DNA of 64,000 bases from Akkermansia massiliensis (lineage in GTDB: Bacteria > Verrucomicrobiota > Verrucomicrobiia > Verrucomicrobiales > Akkermansiaceae), in the NCBI RefSeq assembly GCF_023516715.1, contig NZ_JAMGSI010000001.1:434001-498000 (forward strand), written 5' to 3'. Shown piece by piece: positions 35,017 through 43,439 of this stretch. The notes beneath the pieces are model-generated. The model saw nothing but the letters and a program-made list of their open reading frames with translations, had not been told where the DNA came from and searched no databases. The first letter of the stretch is position 1, and every line of letters starts with the position of its first letter. The position numbers and the translations under genes were made by a program.

Positions 35017-36519
35017 ATGACAGGGAAAAATGATTCCATGGCTATGCTGGGGTGGAAAATCCCGCTGACGCTTCTTATCTGGTCCGTTATCGTGATTGGA
35101 GCGTGTTCGGATACCTCTCCCTTGTACTCCTTTTATCCATCTCCGGACCCTTCCATTTTTTTCATGTTCGGGCGGGGGCTGCTTCACGGGCTTCTCCCCT
35201 ATGTGGAAATGGCGGACAGCAAGGGGCCCCTGCTGGTTTGGATTTATTATGCCGCCGCGTGGATTGACGGGCATTCATTTGCCGGAATATTCCTCATTCA
35301 GTGCGTAACCCTTTTTACGACGCTTCTGCTGGCTTGCGGGACGGCGCGTTTTTATCTGTCACAACGCGGCAGCCTGCTGGCTTCCATGCTGTTGTGCCTG
35401 TTTCTGTTTGATTCGTTTCCCTTCCAGCGCGGGGGAGGGGTGGAGGAATTGTGCTGGCCGGGGATGGCGGCCGTGGTTTACGGGCTGGTCCGGTATTTCC
35501 GGATGCGGGACAGGCGCAGCCTGCTGTTTCTGTTCGGCACGGCCGGGGTATTTGCCGGGGCAGCCTCCATGATGAAGTTCTCCATAGCCTTTCCCGTGTG
35601 CGCTTTAGGCGGGGTTCTGTGCCTGTGGCTGTGGTGGAACGGGCGGAGAAAAGAAGCGGCGGTGGCTTTAGGGGTGGCGCTAGCCGGCTTCCTGGCCGTG
35701 GTTGTCCCCTGTTCGGCCTGGCTGGTATCCAACGGTGTTTGGAAAGAAGCGATGAATGAGTACCTGTTGTGCTCCGTGCGTTATGGAACGGTGTCCCAGG
35801 ATACCACATGGTGGGCCAGGCTGCTCAGGCCGGCTCCGGTCCGCTGCCTGTCCGACGTACTGATGTGGGTGGCCGTCATCTGGGCTCTGGCGATAGCGGG
35901 CTGGCGTCAATTAAAAACGCAAAAGGCGCTCCTCTTTACGGCCCTGCTGTATATCTTCTTCAAGGTGGAGATGTTCAGCGTGTACAACTACTATTACAAT
36001 TCCATCCTTTCACCCATGATGATCTGGGTGACTATCTTCTTTGTGGCCCGGGCGGAACGGCGCTTTTCCCTGTGCATGCCGCGGATGGCGGCCGCAACGC
36101 TGGCAATCGCCTGCCTCACGGGGACCGGAGTGGCTGCCGGGCTGACGGGCGCCGTCCGGAAAGGAGACTTTGTCTGGAATGGCAGGGAGTTTTATTCCCC
36201 CGCCGTCCGGGAACGGCTGGCCTCTTTTTCCGAAGCCTCCGTCCTGTATCTGGGCTGGCTGGACAGGGGCTTCGGCATTACCTGGGACTGGAAGCCGTGC
36301 GGAAGATACTGGTTCCTTCAAAACTTCCCGTCGGAGGAAATGGTCAGGGAGCAGTATGATTACATTGAGCAGGGTATACCGGACATCATCCACACCAGTT
36401 CACGGGATGATGATTCTTTTCTGCGGCAGCACGGCTATAAGCCTTTGATGCCGGAGCTGGACGGGGGATTCTGGTGCCGGGTGTCACAGGGGGACGGCGA
36501 GCCTTCCCCCGAAGAATAA
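35017..36519 (+). CDS. GT-C membrane glycosyltransferase (GT39/ArnT-like)
   Basis: A 500-residue protein with roughly ten to twelve membrane segments. The motif PYVEMADSKGPLLVWIYYAA near residues 66-85 is the first-loop D-x-K-(G/P)-P-L motif of GT39-type enzymes. SMMKFSIAFPVCALG and the Trp/Tyr-rich loops fit this superfamily. The C-terminal ~120 residues form a hydrophilic periplasmic domain. GT-C enzymes move a sugar from a polyprenyl-phosphate carrier onto a lipid, protein or polysaccharide on the outer face. The upstream GtrB-like enzyme at 26162 could make the donor. Its start is 26 bases after inverted-repeat locus 1, so expression may depend on that element. The N-terminus MTGKNDSMAMLGWKIPL could start at Met8 instead. 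Confidence 0.85.
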   Translation: MTGKNDSMAMLGWKIPLTLLIWSVIVIGACSDTSPLYSFYPSPDPSIFFMFGRGLLHGLLPYVEMADSKGPLLVWIYYAAAWIDGHSFAGIFLIQCVTLFTTLLLACGTARFYLSQRGSLLASMLLCLFLFDSFPFQRGGGVEELCWPGMAAVVYGLVRYFRMRDRRSLLFLFGTAGVFAGAASMMKFSIAFPVCALGGVLCLWLWWNGRRKEAAVALGVALAGFLAVVVPCSAWLVSNGVWKEAMNEYLLCSVRYGTVSQDTTWWARLLRPAPVRCLSDVLMWVAVIWALAIAGWRQLKTQKALLFTALLYIFFKVEMFSVYNYYYNSILSPMMIWVTIFFVARAERRFSLCMPRMAAATLAIACLTGTGVAAGLTGAVRKGDFVWNGREFYSPAVRERLASFSEASVLYLGWLDRGFGITWDWKPCGRYWFLQNFPSEEMVREQYDYIEQGIPDIIHTSSRDDDSFLRQHGYKPLMPELDGGFWCRVSQGDGEPSPEE

Positions 36520-36550
36520 AAGGACCGCTCCATGAATGAGGCGGTCCCTG
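36520..36550 (-). terminator. Hairpin like the aspC terminator, duplicate copy
   Basis: GGACCGC and GCGGTCC pair around a 12-base interior that resembles the aspC terminator at 42048 (CATGAATGA shared). Read leftward it ends in TTTTATT. It appears to be the terminator that came with the aspC 3' duplicate next to it. Confidence 0.7.
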
Positions 36551-36577
36551 GAAAGTGGGAAGTAGCTGAGTCGGCGA

Positions 36578-36640
36578 TTAGTGCGCCTTGCAGAATTCTT
36601 CGAAGCGGTCCAGCGCTTCCTTCAGCACGTCCGGCTTCTT
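36578..36640 (-). pseudogene. Remnant of the aspC 3' end
   Basis: The last 17 codons, translating to DVLKEALDRFEEFCKAH, match the C-terminus of the intact aspC at 42102 (DILKEALDRFEEFCKAH), and 53 of 58 bases are identical over 36578-36635. Upstream of this point the similarity ends, so only the gene tail was kept. Together with the hairpin at 36520 it shows that the 3' end and terminator of aspC were duplicated, in the same orientation, on both sides of the autotransporter region. Confidence 0.85.
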
Positions 36641-36780
36641 TCCGTATCTTGTCTGCATTCTGGTAGAACGGGATAATTTGTCCTTCAATCCATCAGTTTT
36701 TTGAGCCGGGGAAGCTCCGGTTCTGCAAAGAACGGTCTGTCTGAATAGGCTGAATGGGGAATGACTTTTCTTCCCCTGCT

Positions 36781-36930
36781 TCAAAAGAAGTTCACATTGA
36801 GCAGCCGGATTCCAATGTTGCGAACCTTTCGGAGCTCCATAACCAGTTTGATGAGTTCTTCGTTGATTTTACGCTTAGGGCTATGGCGCGGCCGCCGGGT
36901 TTGCGCTGTAAGTCCTTCTTTCCCTTTTGC
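36781..36930 (-). pseudogene. Fragment of an IS481-like transposase
   Basis: A short leftward frame reads KGKEGLTAQTRRPRHSPKRK and then INEELIKLVMELRKVRNIGI. This matches the usual linker between the helix-turn-helix and the DDE domain of IS481-family transposases (family form: E-G-L-x-(D/T)-x-(S/T)-R-R-P-x-x-S-P, then E-L-R-x-x-x-x-x-G-x-R). The rest of the transposase is missing, so it is a relic. Family call by eye. Confidence 0.5.
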
Positions 36931-37009
36931 TTTCATTTTCATTGTTTCTTTCTGCCTCAGTGTTGAAGCGATTTCTATGAATCTCACAATCAATTATTTG
37001 TATCAAAAT

Positions 37010-37030
37010 CGGATTTCCAATCCGGAGACA
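37010..37030 (+). repeat. Left arm of a 21-bp inverted repeat (locus 2)
   Basis: Starts with CGGATTTCCAATCCG and ends with GAGACA (21 bases). It is the exact reverse complement of 37275-37295. Confidence 0.92.
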
Positions 37031-37033
37031 AGC

Positions 37034-37063
37034 TATAAATTTGAAAAAAAGCATTTAATACAA
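37034..37063 (-). promoter_or_regulatory. Candidate promoter inside inverted-repeat locus 2, pointing left
   Basis: On the minus strand TTGTAT (37058-37063) and TTTATA (37034-37039) are 18 bases apart. In the given orientation it points away from the autotransporter; inversion between the repeats would turn it toward that gene. Confidence 0.4.
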
Positions 37064-37274
37064 AATTATTTGGACCATAGACAGAAAATTTGAATGGACG
37101 GAAGACGTGCATTCGGGAAAGAAACAGATGGGAATTTTTCTATTCTTCCTGTTGCCATCAGGATTTTTCAAGGAACCAAAAAGCTTGTCGTCAAAATGTT
37201 ATAGGTTAGTTGCATTGATATTATTTCCCGTTCCAGGGATGGAGCCTTCTTTCAAGCCGTTGGCGCATGGGCCC

Positions 37275-37295
37275 TGTCTCCGGATTGGAAATCCG
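37275..37295 (-). repeat. Right arm of a 21-bp inverted repeat (locus 2)
   Basis: Starts TGTCTC and ends CGGATTGGAAATCCG, the exact reverse complement of 37010-37030. The segment between the arms is 244 bases and AT-rich. It lies 209 bases before the autotransporter start. Confidence 0.92.
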
Positions 37296-37504
37296 CTAAT
37301 TTGCATTCATTCCCTACTGGAAAACATGACATTTATATCCATGAACCATTCAGCGTCACGATTTTATCTCCTGCTAAACTTATCCTGTTTTGCTGCGCGC
37401 GCAGCTGCCGATTCCCCAGTCATAGCCTAATATAGCCTTTCAAGCGTATAACTTCTGAAAATTGCTCAAAATCGACTAATCCGTTTCCAAATCCATTCAA
37501 TACC
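37296..37504. other. Leader region of the autotransporter gene
   Basis: About 209 AT-rich bases between the right repeat arm and the start codon. A fixed promoter could lie here, but no clear hexamer pair was found. No small gene was seen. Confidence 0.4.
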
Positions 37505-40500
37505 ATGAGACTACATCTTCCTTCCTCTTTGCTCCGCTACGTGCTTGCGAGCCTGTTCATCTGCACCTTCCCGGCCGCATCCGGTGCGGACTACACGGTG
37601 AACAACACCCAGTCCGCCATGCCGGGCAGCAACCTGTACGGCACATTGGAAGAATTGAGGGCGTCCGGTTTGCTGCGTGCCAACGACACGGTTGTCCTGC
37701 ATAACGACGACTCCACGCTGACAGGAGGCCTGAATCTTCTCATTAACGTTCAGTCCGACAACACGGCGGCAGCGCGCACGCTGGATCTGGCTGGGCTGGG
37801 AACAACTCCCATGTTTTTCCTGAAGAAAGGAGACCATGGCGCTGACATGAATTCCATCATCTGGGAGAATGCGGGCAACCGGGTTCTGCGTGTGGAGGGA
37901 TTTGGCAGCAATGCCACTCTGAATCTTACCGGAGCGGTCACGTTCCGCAACAATACGGGAATCTATGATGATTCCACCGCTCCGGGCGGCGGCGCGATTG
38001 CCATTCAGGGTCAAGGTCTCGCTTCAGTCTCGCTGGATGACAATGCCGTTTTCACCGGAAATTACGCATCTTCCGCAAGCGGAGAGGTTAGAGGAGGCGC
38101 AGTTCTGGCGTTCTCCAACGACGCCCGGATCACTCTGGGCAACGGCGCCGTTTTCCATGCCAACCATGTTTTGGCGTCAGACAAAGCAGGCGGCGGGGGC
38201 GGCGCAATGTTTACCAAGGGCGGTTCCTCCTCCATTGAAATAGGTGATGACGCCACATTCACGGACAACTATGTCCAGGCTGGCAAGTCCAGCTACGGAG
38301 GAGCGATAGGCGCCGATAGAAACGCCACCTCCATTACCCTGGGAGACCGCGCGACTTTCAGCGGCAACCATATTTCCACCTCGGCAGACGGAGCAGCCAG
38401 TGAAGGGGGGGCGATCAGCACCTACATCACGATTAGAGACGCCTCCGTCACACTGGGAGACAGAGCCGTCTTCACCGGGAATTACATCTTGGCCGCCGGA
38501 ACGGGAAAAGGGGCCGGCGGGGCGGTTGCGGTGCGGGCAAATGGAGGCCCTGCATCCCTCACCGTTGGGGCGGGTGCAAGCTTCACGGGCAACTATATCT
38601 CCGCGTCATCCGGTGACGGAGGTGCCATCTGGATGTCTTCAGGGGGGGCCTGCACTCTGGGAGCCAACGTTTCCTTCACCGGAAATTACATTCAGGCGTC
38701 TTCCGGAAGTGGCGGAGCGATTTACCTGAAGAATCAGCAGCTGACCATTCGGGACGGGGCGAATTTCACGAACAATTACGCGCCCACGGCAGGGGGAGCC
38801 ATCCTGATCAACAATTTCGGCACCAACGCCGCCCAGCAATTCCTGGCGCAGACCCACGACGTTCTTTTCAGCGGCAATATGACAGGGGGAACCTTCACGC
38901 GCAACGATAACGGAACGTTTACCGTAGACGGGGGAACAGCCAACGCCATCCATGTTGAAAGGTTAGGCTCTTTGCAGTTGGCGGCCGGAGAAGGACGGAA
39001 CATCCAGTTTGACGACCCGATCACCTCAGGAACGGACTACGCAATAACGCTCGCGATCAACCGGTATACGGATGACAATGGGACTGATCACGACACCTCC
39101 GGCACGGTCGTCTTCAGCGGAACACGCTATCAGGGTACGGACGCCCATCTGGTTGCCAGCCGTTACAACAATTTCCGGGGAAAAACCACTGTATACGGAG
39201 GTACGCTGGAACTCAGGGACGGGGTCGTTTTCGGCCGCACGGGGAGCATGACGGACACGGGAACCTCCTTTACGCTTAATGCCGGAGCCACTCTTCGAAG
39301 CAAAGGCGCCGTCAGCGAGATCAATGCCGCCTCGATCGTTCTCAACGGCACGGTAGACACCGAAGGCACGCTCCTGCTGAACGGAAACGTCACAGCTTCC
39401 GACGCAATGCTCAAAACCGGACAGGGAGTCCTTGACCTGAGGAATACCGGAACCAATCTGTTCACGAACGGAGTTGCGCTCAACGAAGGCAGCATCCTGA
39501 TTAACGACATGGAACAGATTCGGACCGGCTCAGGCGCGTACATCACAGGTTCCGGCACACTGGACATCCGGTCCGCAGGCACCGTAACCCTCCCGGATTC
39601 GCTGGCCGGATTTGGCGGAACCATTGCCCTGACTGATACCCGGCTCCGTCCGGACGCCACAGGACAAACCGTGCTCGGCACCGCAACCCTGCGGCTCGGA
39701 AGCGGCTCCGAACTCTCCGTCGCGGAAAATTTTTCCATCAGCAAGCTGCATCTGGCCGGAGGAACGCTTACCGTCCAGGTGGATGGTGACGCTTCCCGGC
39801 TGGAACACCAGCTCTCCGTCTCCGGCAGTCTTGACATCACGTCGGCATCCACGCTGGCCGTCTCCGGTCTGAAAGACAGTCTGGACCACATAGCTCCCCA
39901 GCCGGGCTTCCTGGACCGCGATCTTCAGGAACTGGCTCTGGACGGCACCATCAACGCGGACGCCCTGCTGGTGGTACAAGCCGGGAACGTCGCGAATACA
40001 ACTCTTCTGGACTTGGTGGATGCCGATACGGGCGAAGCCATCACCGGCGGCGAGGAACGCGAAGTTACCTATCAGGATACCGTTACCGCGACCTACAGCT
40101 ACATTGCCGTAGCCGGCACCAATGAGCACAGCGGCCAGACGGGGATCCATCTCACCTACGGACTCAAGGAATTGAACATCCATGATGGGAAAACCTGGGT
40201 TCTGGACGCTCCGGCCGATCCGGACAGCGACCGGACGCTCATCGCCCGGATTACAGGCGGCGGCGCGCTGCAGCTGAATAGTGACGCGGCCGGCATCACC
40301 ATCACCTCCGCCACGAGCCACACGGGGGGAACCCTCATCAATTCCGGCCTGGTCACTGCCGGAGCGGACAACCTCTTCAGCGCCGGAATCCTGGAGGTCA
40401 AGGAAGGTACAACATTTGACACGGCCGCCACCGCACAAACCAACAGTAAAGGGTTTATTCTGCAAGGCTTGCTCAAGGGCGGCCAGGCATTCTCCAACAC

Positions 40501-41941
40501 GGACGCCATGTATGTCTTCACCAGCGCGCAGGTGGAATCGGCGCTTGCCAACACCGGAACGCTCCTATTGGCCAATACATCGGGCACAGGGCAGGACTTC
40601 CAGCTTTCGGGAGGCCTGAAGGGCGACGGAGGGCATGTAGCCTTTGAAGGAAGCGGCCGTGACACATTGAAGCTCGGCTCCCTCTCCGGATCGCAGGCCT
40701 TTACCATGAACATCAACCTGGCCGCCGGAACAAGCGACCGCATCGCCATCGCCGGGGAGGCTTCCGGCACGCACACGGTTCATTTCATCCTGCAAGGCGG
40801 CATTCCCTCCTCCCCGTCCTTCATACACGACATGATCACATGGGACAGTCTGGCGGAAGACAGTAATGCGGCAACGCTCTTTACCGGAACGCTTGATGCG
40901 GGTTTTTACTCCTACGGCCTTAAACTCAACGCAGCAGGCAATGGATACGACCTGTCGCCGGAGGGCTACAACAACCTGGGCGGCGTACTGCTCAATGTGC
41001 TTGGCTGCATGAGTACGGGATGGTTTGAACAGCTTGACACCCTCTCCAAACGCATGGGAGAGCTGCGCATGGGAGCGGACTTTTACAGGCAGCAGGACCA
41101 ACAGGCCAGGAACGCCGGAGAGGCGCCCAGGGGGCACTACTGGGCGCGCACGGCTTCCGGACGCACGGACACGGACCTGGGCATCGCCGGAGTATGCGGC
41201 TTTACGGAATACCAGTATGGGGCGGACAGCGGCGCGGACTGGATTGTTGCATCCGGGAGAAACAGCATGCTGGCTGCCGGTCTCTTCGGAGGATATCGCC
41301 GGAGTGACCGCCGCTTCCATGACGGCTGGGGAAGCAAGGGCAGCACGGACAGCGGTTACGGAGGCCTTTACGCCTCATGGCTGCACAGCAGGGGGTGGTT
41401 TGCGGACGCGGTTCTCAAGGGAATGAGCTACAATGCCGCATGGAGCGCGGTCCAGCCCGGGGGCACGGAACGTGGCGGCTATGACAACTGGGGATTGGGA
41501 ATGAGCATGGAAGCCGGGCGGCAGTGGAGCAGCGCCGGAGGATGGTTCCTGGAACCCTCCGTGCAAATCGCATGGCTCCATTCCGGTTCCACGCATATCG
41601 TCACGAACCAGGGCCTGGAGGTGGCGGGAAGCGCAGCCGACGTCTGGCAATTTGCCGGACGCCTGCGAGCCGGACGCACATGGAGCGTCAACGGAGGCAG
41701 GCAGCTGGTGCAGGGCTACGTGAAAACTGGTGTTACGCAGCAGGCAAGCAATGGCGGTGAAGTAAAGGCCGCCGGCAATCAGTGGCGTCCGAATACGGAT
41801 GGAACCCGCGGCATGGTTGGCTGCGGCGTAGCATGGCAGCTCAGCGCCCGCGATCAGGTGCACCTGGACTACGAATATGTCTACGGAGACAAATATGATC
41901 GTCCCTGGACGATCAATTTGGGATATACGCGGAGCTTTTAG
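37505..41941 (+). CDS. Pmp-like autotransporter (type V secretion) surface protein
   Basis: A 1478-residue outer-membrane autotransporter. A signal peptide covers residues 1-27 (LRYVLASLFICTFPAASG). The passenger, about residues 28-1170, is a right-handed beta-helix. Between residues 160 and 460 it has about nine alternating units of GGA(I/V/M) and F(T/S/H)xN, such as GGAIAIQG with FTGNYASS and GGAIGADR with FSGNHIST, the hallmark of chlamydial Pmp proteins. The C-terminal ~290 residues form the beta-barrel (starting near MGELRMGADFYRQQDQQARN), ending INLGYTRSF with the usual terminal Phe. It is probably surface exposed and involved in adhesion or shielding. The gene follows inverted-repeat locus 2, so expression may vary. 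A clear terminator follows. The flanks hold aspC and IS remnants, which suggests acquisition or rearrangement. Confidence 0.95.
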   Translation: MRLHLPSSLLRYVLASLFICTFPAASGADYTVNNTQSAMPGSNLYGTLEELRASGLLRANDTVVLHNDDSTLTGGLNLLINVQSDNTAAARTLDLAGLGTTPMFFLKKGDHGADMNSIIWENAGNRVLRVEGFGSNATLNLTGAVTFRNNTGIYDDSTAPGGGAIAIQGQGLASVSLDDNAVFTGNYASSASGEVRGGAVLAFSNDARITLGNGAVFHANHVLASDKAGGGGGAMFTKGGSSSIEIGDDATFTDNYVQAGKSSYGGAIGADRNATSITLGDRATFSGNHISTSADGAASEGGAISTYITIRDASVTLGDRAVFTGNYILAAGTGKGAGGAVAVRANGGPASLTVGAGASFTGNYISASSGDGGAIWMSSGGACTLGANVSFTGNYIQASSGSGGAIYLKNQQLTIRDGANFTNNYAPTAGGAILINNFGTNAAQQFLAQTHDVLFSGNMTGGTFTRNDNGTFTVDGGTANAIHVERLGSLQLAAGEGRNIQFDDPITSGTDYAITLAINRYTDDNGTDHDTSGTVVFSGTRYQGTDAHLVASRYNNFRGKTTVYGGTLELRDGVVFGRTGSMTDTGTSFTLNAGATLRSKGAVSEINAASIVLNGTVDTEGTLLLNGNVTASDAMLKTGQGVLDLRNTGTNLFTNGVALNEGSILINDMEQIRTGSGAYITGSGTLDIRSAGTVTLPDSLAGFGGTIALTDTRLRPDATGQTVLGTATLRLGSGSELSVAENFSISKLHLAGGTLTVQVDGDASRLEHQLSVSGSLDITSASTLAVSGLKDSLDHIAPQPGFLDRDLQELALDGTINADALLVVQAGNVANTTLLDLVDADTGEAITGGEEREVTYQDTVTATYSYIAVAGTNEHSGQTGIHLTYGLKELNIHDGKTWVLDAPADPDSDRTLIARITGGGALQLNSDAAGITITSATSHTGGTLINSGLVTAGADNLFSAGILEVKEGTTFDTAATAQTNSKGFILQGLLKGGQAFSNTDAMYVFTSAQVESALANTGTLLLANTSGTGQDFQLSGGLKGDGGHVAFEGSGRDTLKLGSLSGSQAFTMNINLAAGTSDRIAIAGEASGTHTVHFILQGGIPSSPSFIHDMITWDSLAEDSNAATLFTGTLDAGFYSYGLKLNAAGNGYDLSPEGYNNLGGVLLNVLGCMSTGWFEQLDTLSKRMGELRMGADFYRQQDQQARNAGEAPRGHYWARTASGRTDTDLGIAGVCGFTEYQYGADSGADWIVASGRNSMLAAGLFGGYRRSDRRFHDGWGSKGSTDSGYGGLYASWLHSRGWFADAVLKGMSYNAAWSAVQPGGTERGGYDNWGLGMSMEAGRQWSSAGGWFLEPSVQIAWLHSGSTHIVTNQGLEVAGSAADVWQFAGRLRAGRTWSVNGGRQLVQGYVKTGVTQQASNGGEVKAAGNQWRPNTDGTRGMVGCGVAWQLSARDQVHLDYEYVYGDKYDRPWTINLGYTRSF

Positions 41942-41968
41942 GCACAAAGGAATTCATATCTCTTCCTC

Positions 41969-42004
41969 CACCCGGCAAGTTCACTCTTGCCGGGTGTTTT
42001 GTTT
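41969..42004 (+). terminator. Terminator after the autotransporter
   Basis: CACCCGGCAAG and CTTGCCGGGTG form an 11-pair stem around TTCACT, then TTTTGTTT. Confidence 0.9.
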
Positions 42005-42040
42005 CTGCCGGTCCTGCCGGAAAGTCTTCTCATGAGGAAT

Positions 42041-42071
42041 AAAAAAAGACCGCTTCATGAATGAAGCGGTC
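42041..42071 (-). terminator. Terminator after aspC
   Basis: Read leftward, GACCGCTTCAT and ATGAAGCGGTC form an 11-pair stem (42048-42071), followed by TTTTTTT. It lies about 31 bases after the aspC stop and has a decayed relative at 36520. Confidence 0.9.
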
Positions 42072-42101
42072 CTGAAGATTGGAAAAATCAGTATTTGACG
42101 C

Positions 42102-43268
42102 TTAGTGCGCCTTGCAGAATTCTTCAAAGCGGTCCAGCGCTTCTTTCAGAATGTCCAGCGTGGTGCAGTAGCTGATGCGGATGGCCTTGTCATTGCCGAA
42201 GGCGATGCCGGGGACGGCTGCCACCTTGTAGCGTTCCAGAAGCTTGTCGCACAGGTTCAGGGAGGTGAGCCCCAGCTTGCTGGTGTCCACAAAGAAGTAG
42301 AAGGCTCCCTGCGGTTCCACGACGCTGACGTTCGGGATGGCGTTGAGGCGGGAGAGGACGTACTGGCGGCGCATGTCGTATTCGTCACGCATGTCGCTGA
42401 TGAAGCTCTGGTCTCCCGTGAGGGCCTCAATGCCGCCGTACTGCGCGAAGGTGCAGACGTTGGAGGTGGTGTGGTCCTGAATCATCTGGATGGCCTTGGC
42501 AATGGGGGCCGGAGCGGCGGAGTAGCCCATGCGCCAGCCGGTCATGGCGTAGCCCTTGGAGAAGCCGTTGATGGTGATGGTCAGGTCGTACAGTTCCGGG
42601 CTCAGGGAGGCGATGCTGACGTGCCTGGTGTCTCCGTACACGAGGTGTTCGTAGATTTCGTCAGCCAGGATGAGGATGTCTTCGCTCAGGGCCACTTCTC
42701 CCAGGGCGCGCAGTTCTTCTTCTGAATAAACGGCTCCGGTCGGGTTGTTCGGCGTGGTGAGGATGACCATCTTGGTGCGGGGGGTCATGGCTTCCTCAAA
42801 CTGTTCCGCAGTGAGCTTCCAGCCGTTTTCCGGCGTGGTTTCCACGATGACGGGAATGCCGCCGCACATGCGGACCATTTCCGGATAGCTGACCCAGTAC
42901 GGGGAGGGGATGATGACTTCGTCTCCCTCGGAGACGGTCGCCATGATGGCGTTGAAGCAGGCGTGCTTGGCGCCGGCGCCCACGGTGATCTGGCTGGGAT
43001 CATATTCCAGATTGTTTTCCCTCTTGAGCTTGTCGGCAATGGCCTGGCGGAGTGCGGGCAGACCGGCGGAAGGGGTGTACTTGGTAGCTCCGTTATTCAG
43101 GGCCGTGATGGCTGCCTGCTTGATGTTGTCAGGAGTGTCCATTTCCGGCTCACCGCCTGCCAAACCGTAAACTTCTTCACCGGCGGCCTTCATAGCCTTG
43201 GCCCGGTTGGTCACCTTGAGGGTCAGGGAAGGGGTCAATGCAGCAATGCTGGGGGAAATCATGTCCAT
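42102..43268 (-). CDS. aspC: Aspartate/aromatic aminotransferase (class I PLP)
   Basis: A 388-residue fold-type I aminotransferase of the gamma subgroup. The start MDMISPSIAALTPSLTLKV is typical. YGLAGGEPEMDTPDNIKQAA, then TVGAGAKHACFNAIMATV, and ILTTPNNPTGAVYSEEEL with the Asn that contacts PLP are seen. LILADEIYEHLVYGD follows, and the PLP lysine is in GFSKGYAMTGWRMGYS near residue 236. A final Arg that binds the substrate carboxylate is in AIRISYCTT near 365. It interconverts aspartate and oxaloacetate with glutamate. A tail copy is found at 36578. It is a single gene with a strong terminator. Confidence 0.95.
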   Translation of the reverse strand: MDMISPSIAALTPSLTLKVTNRAKAMKAAGEEVYGLAGGEPEMDTPDNIKQAAITALNNGATKYTPSAGLPALRQAIADKLKRENNLEYDPSQITVGAGAKHACFNAIMATVSEGDEVIIPSPYWVSYPEMVRMCGGIPVIVETTPENGWKLTAEQFEEAMTPRTKMVILTTPNNPTGAVYSEEELRALGEVALSEDILILADEIYEHLVYGDTRHVSIASLSPELYDLTITINGFSKGYAMTGWRMGYSAAPAPIAKAIQMIQDHTTSNVCTFAQYGGIEALTGDQSFISDMRDEYDMRRQYVLSRLNAIPNVSVVEPQGAFYFFVDTSKLGLTSLNLCDKLLERYKVAAVPGIAFGNDKAIRISYCTTLDILKEALDRFEEFCKAH

Positions 43269-43439
43269 TGTTGTGGTGCGATCGTAGAATTTTGATGCCC
43301 TGGCGGAAAACAGGCTATTCCCCGCACAGGCGGAAAAACTTTACTCACTGAGCGCACCCCTGGCAAGGAGAATGCTTGTGAAGACCATTCTTTTTCTTGC
43401 GGAGAGCGCGCCTCCCCTCGCGGAAGGGAAGTTTCAATG

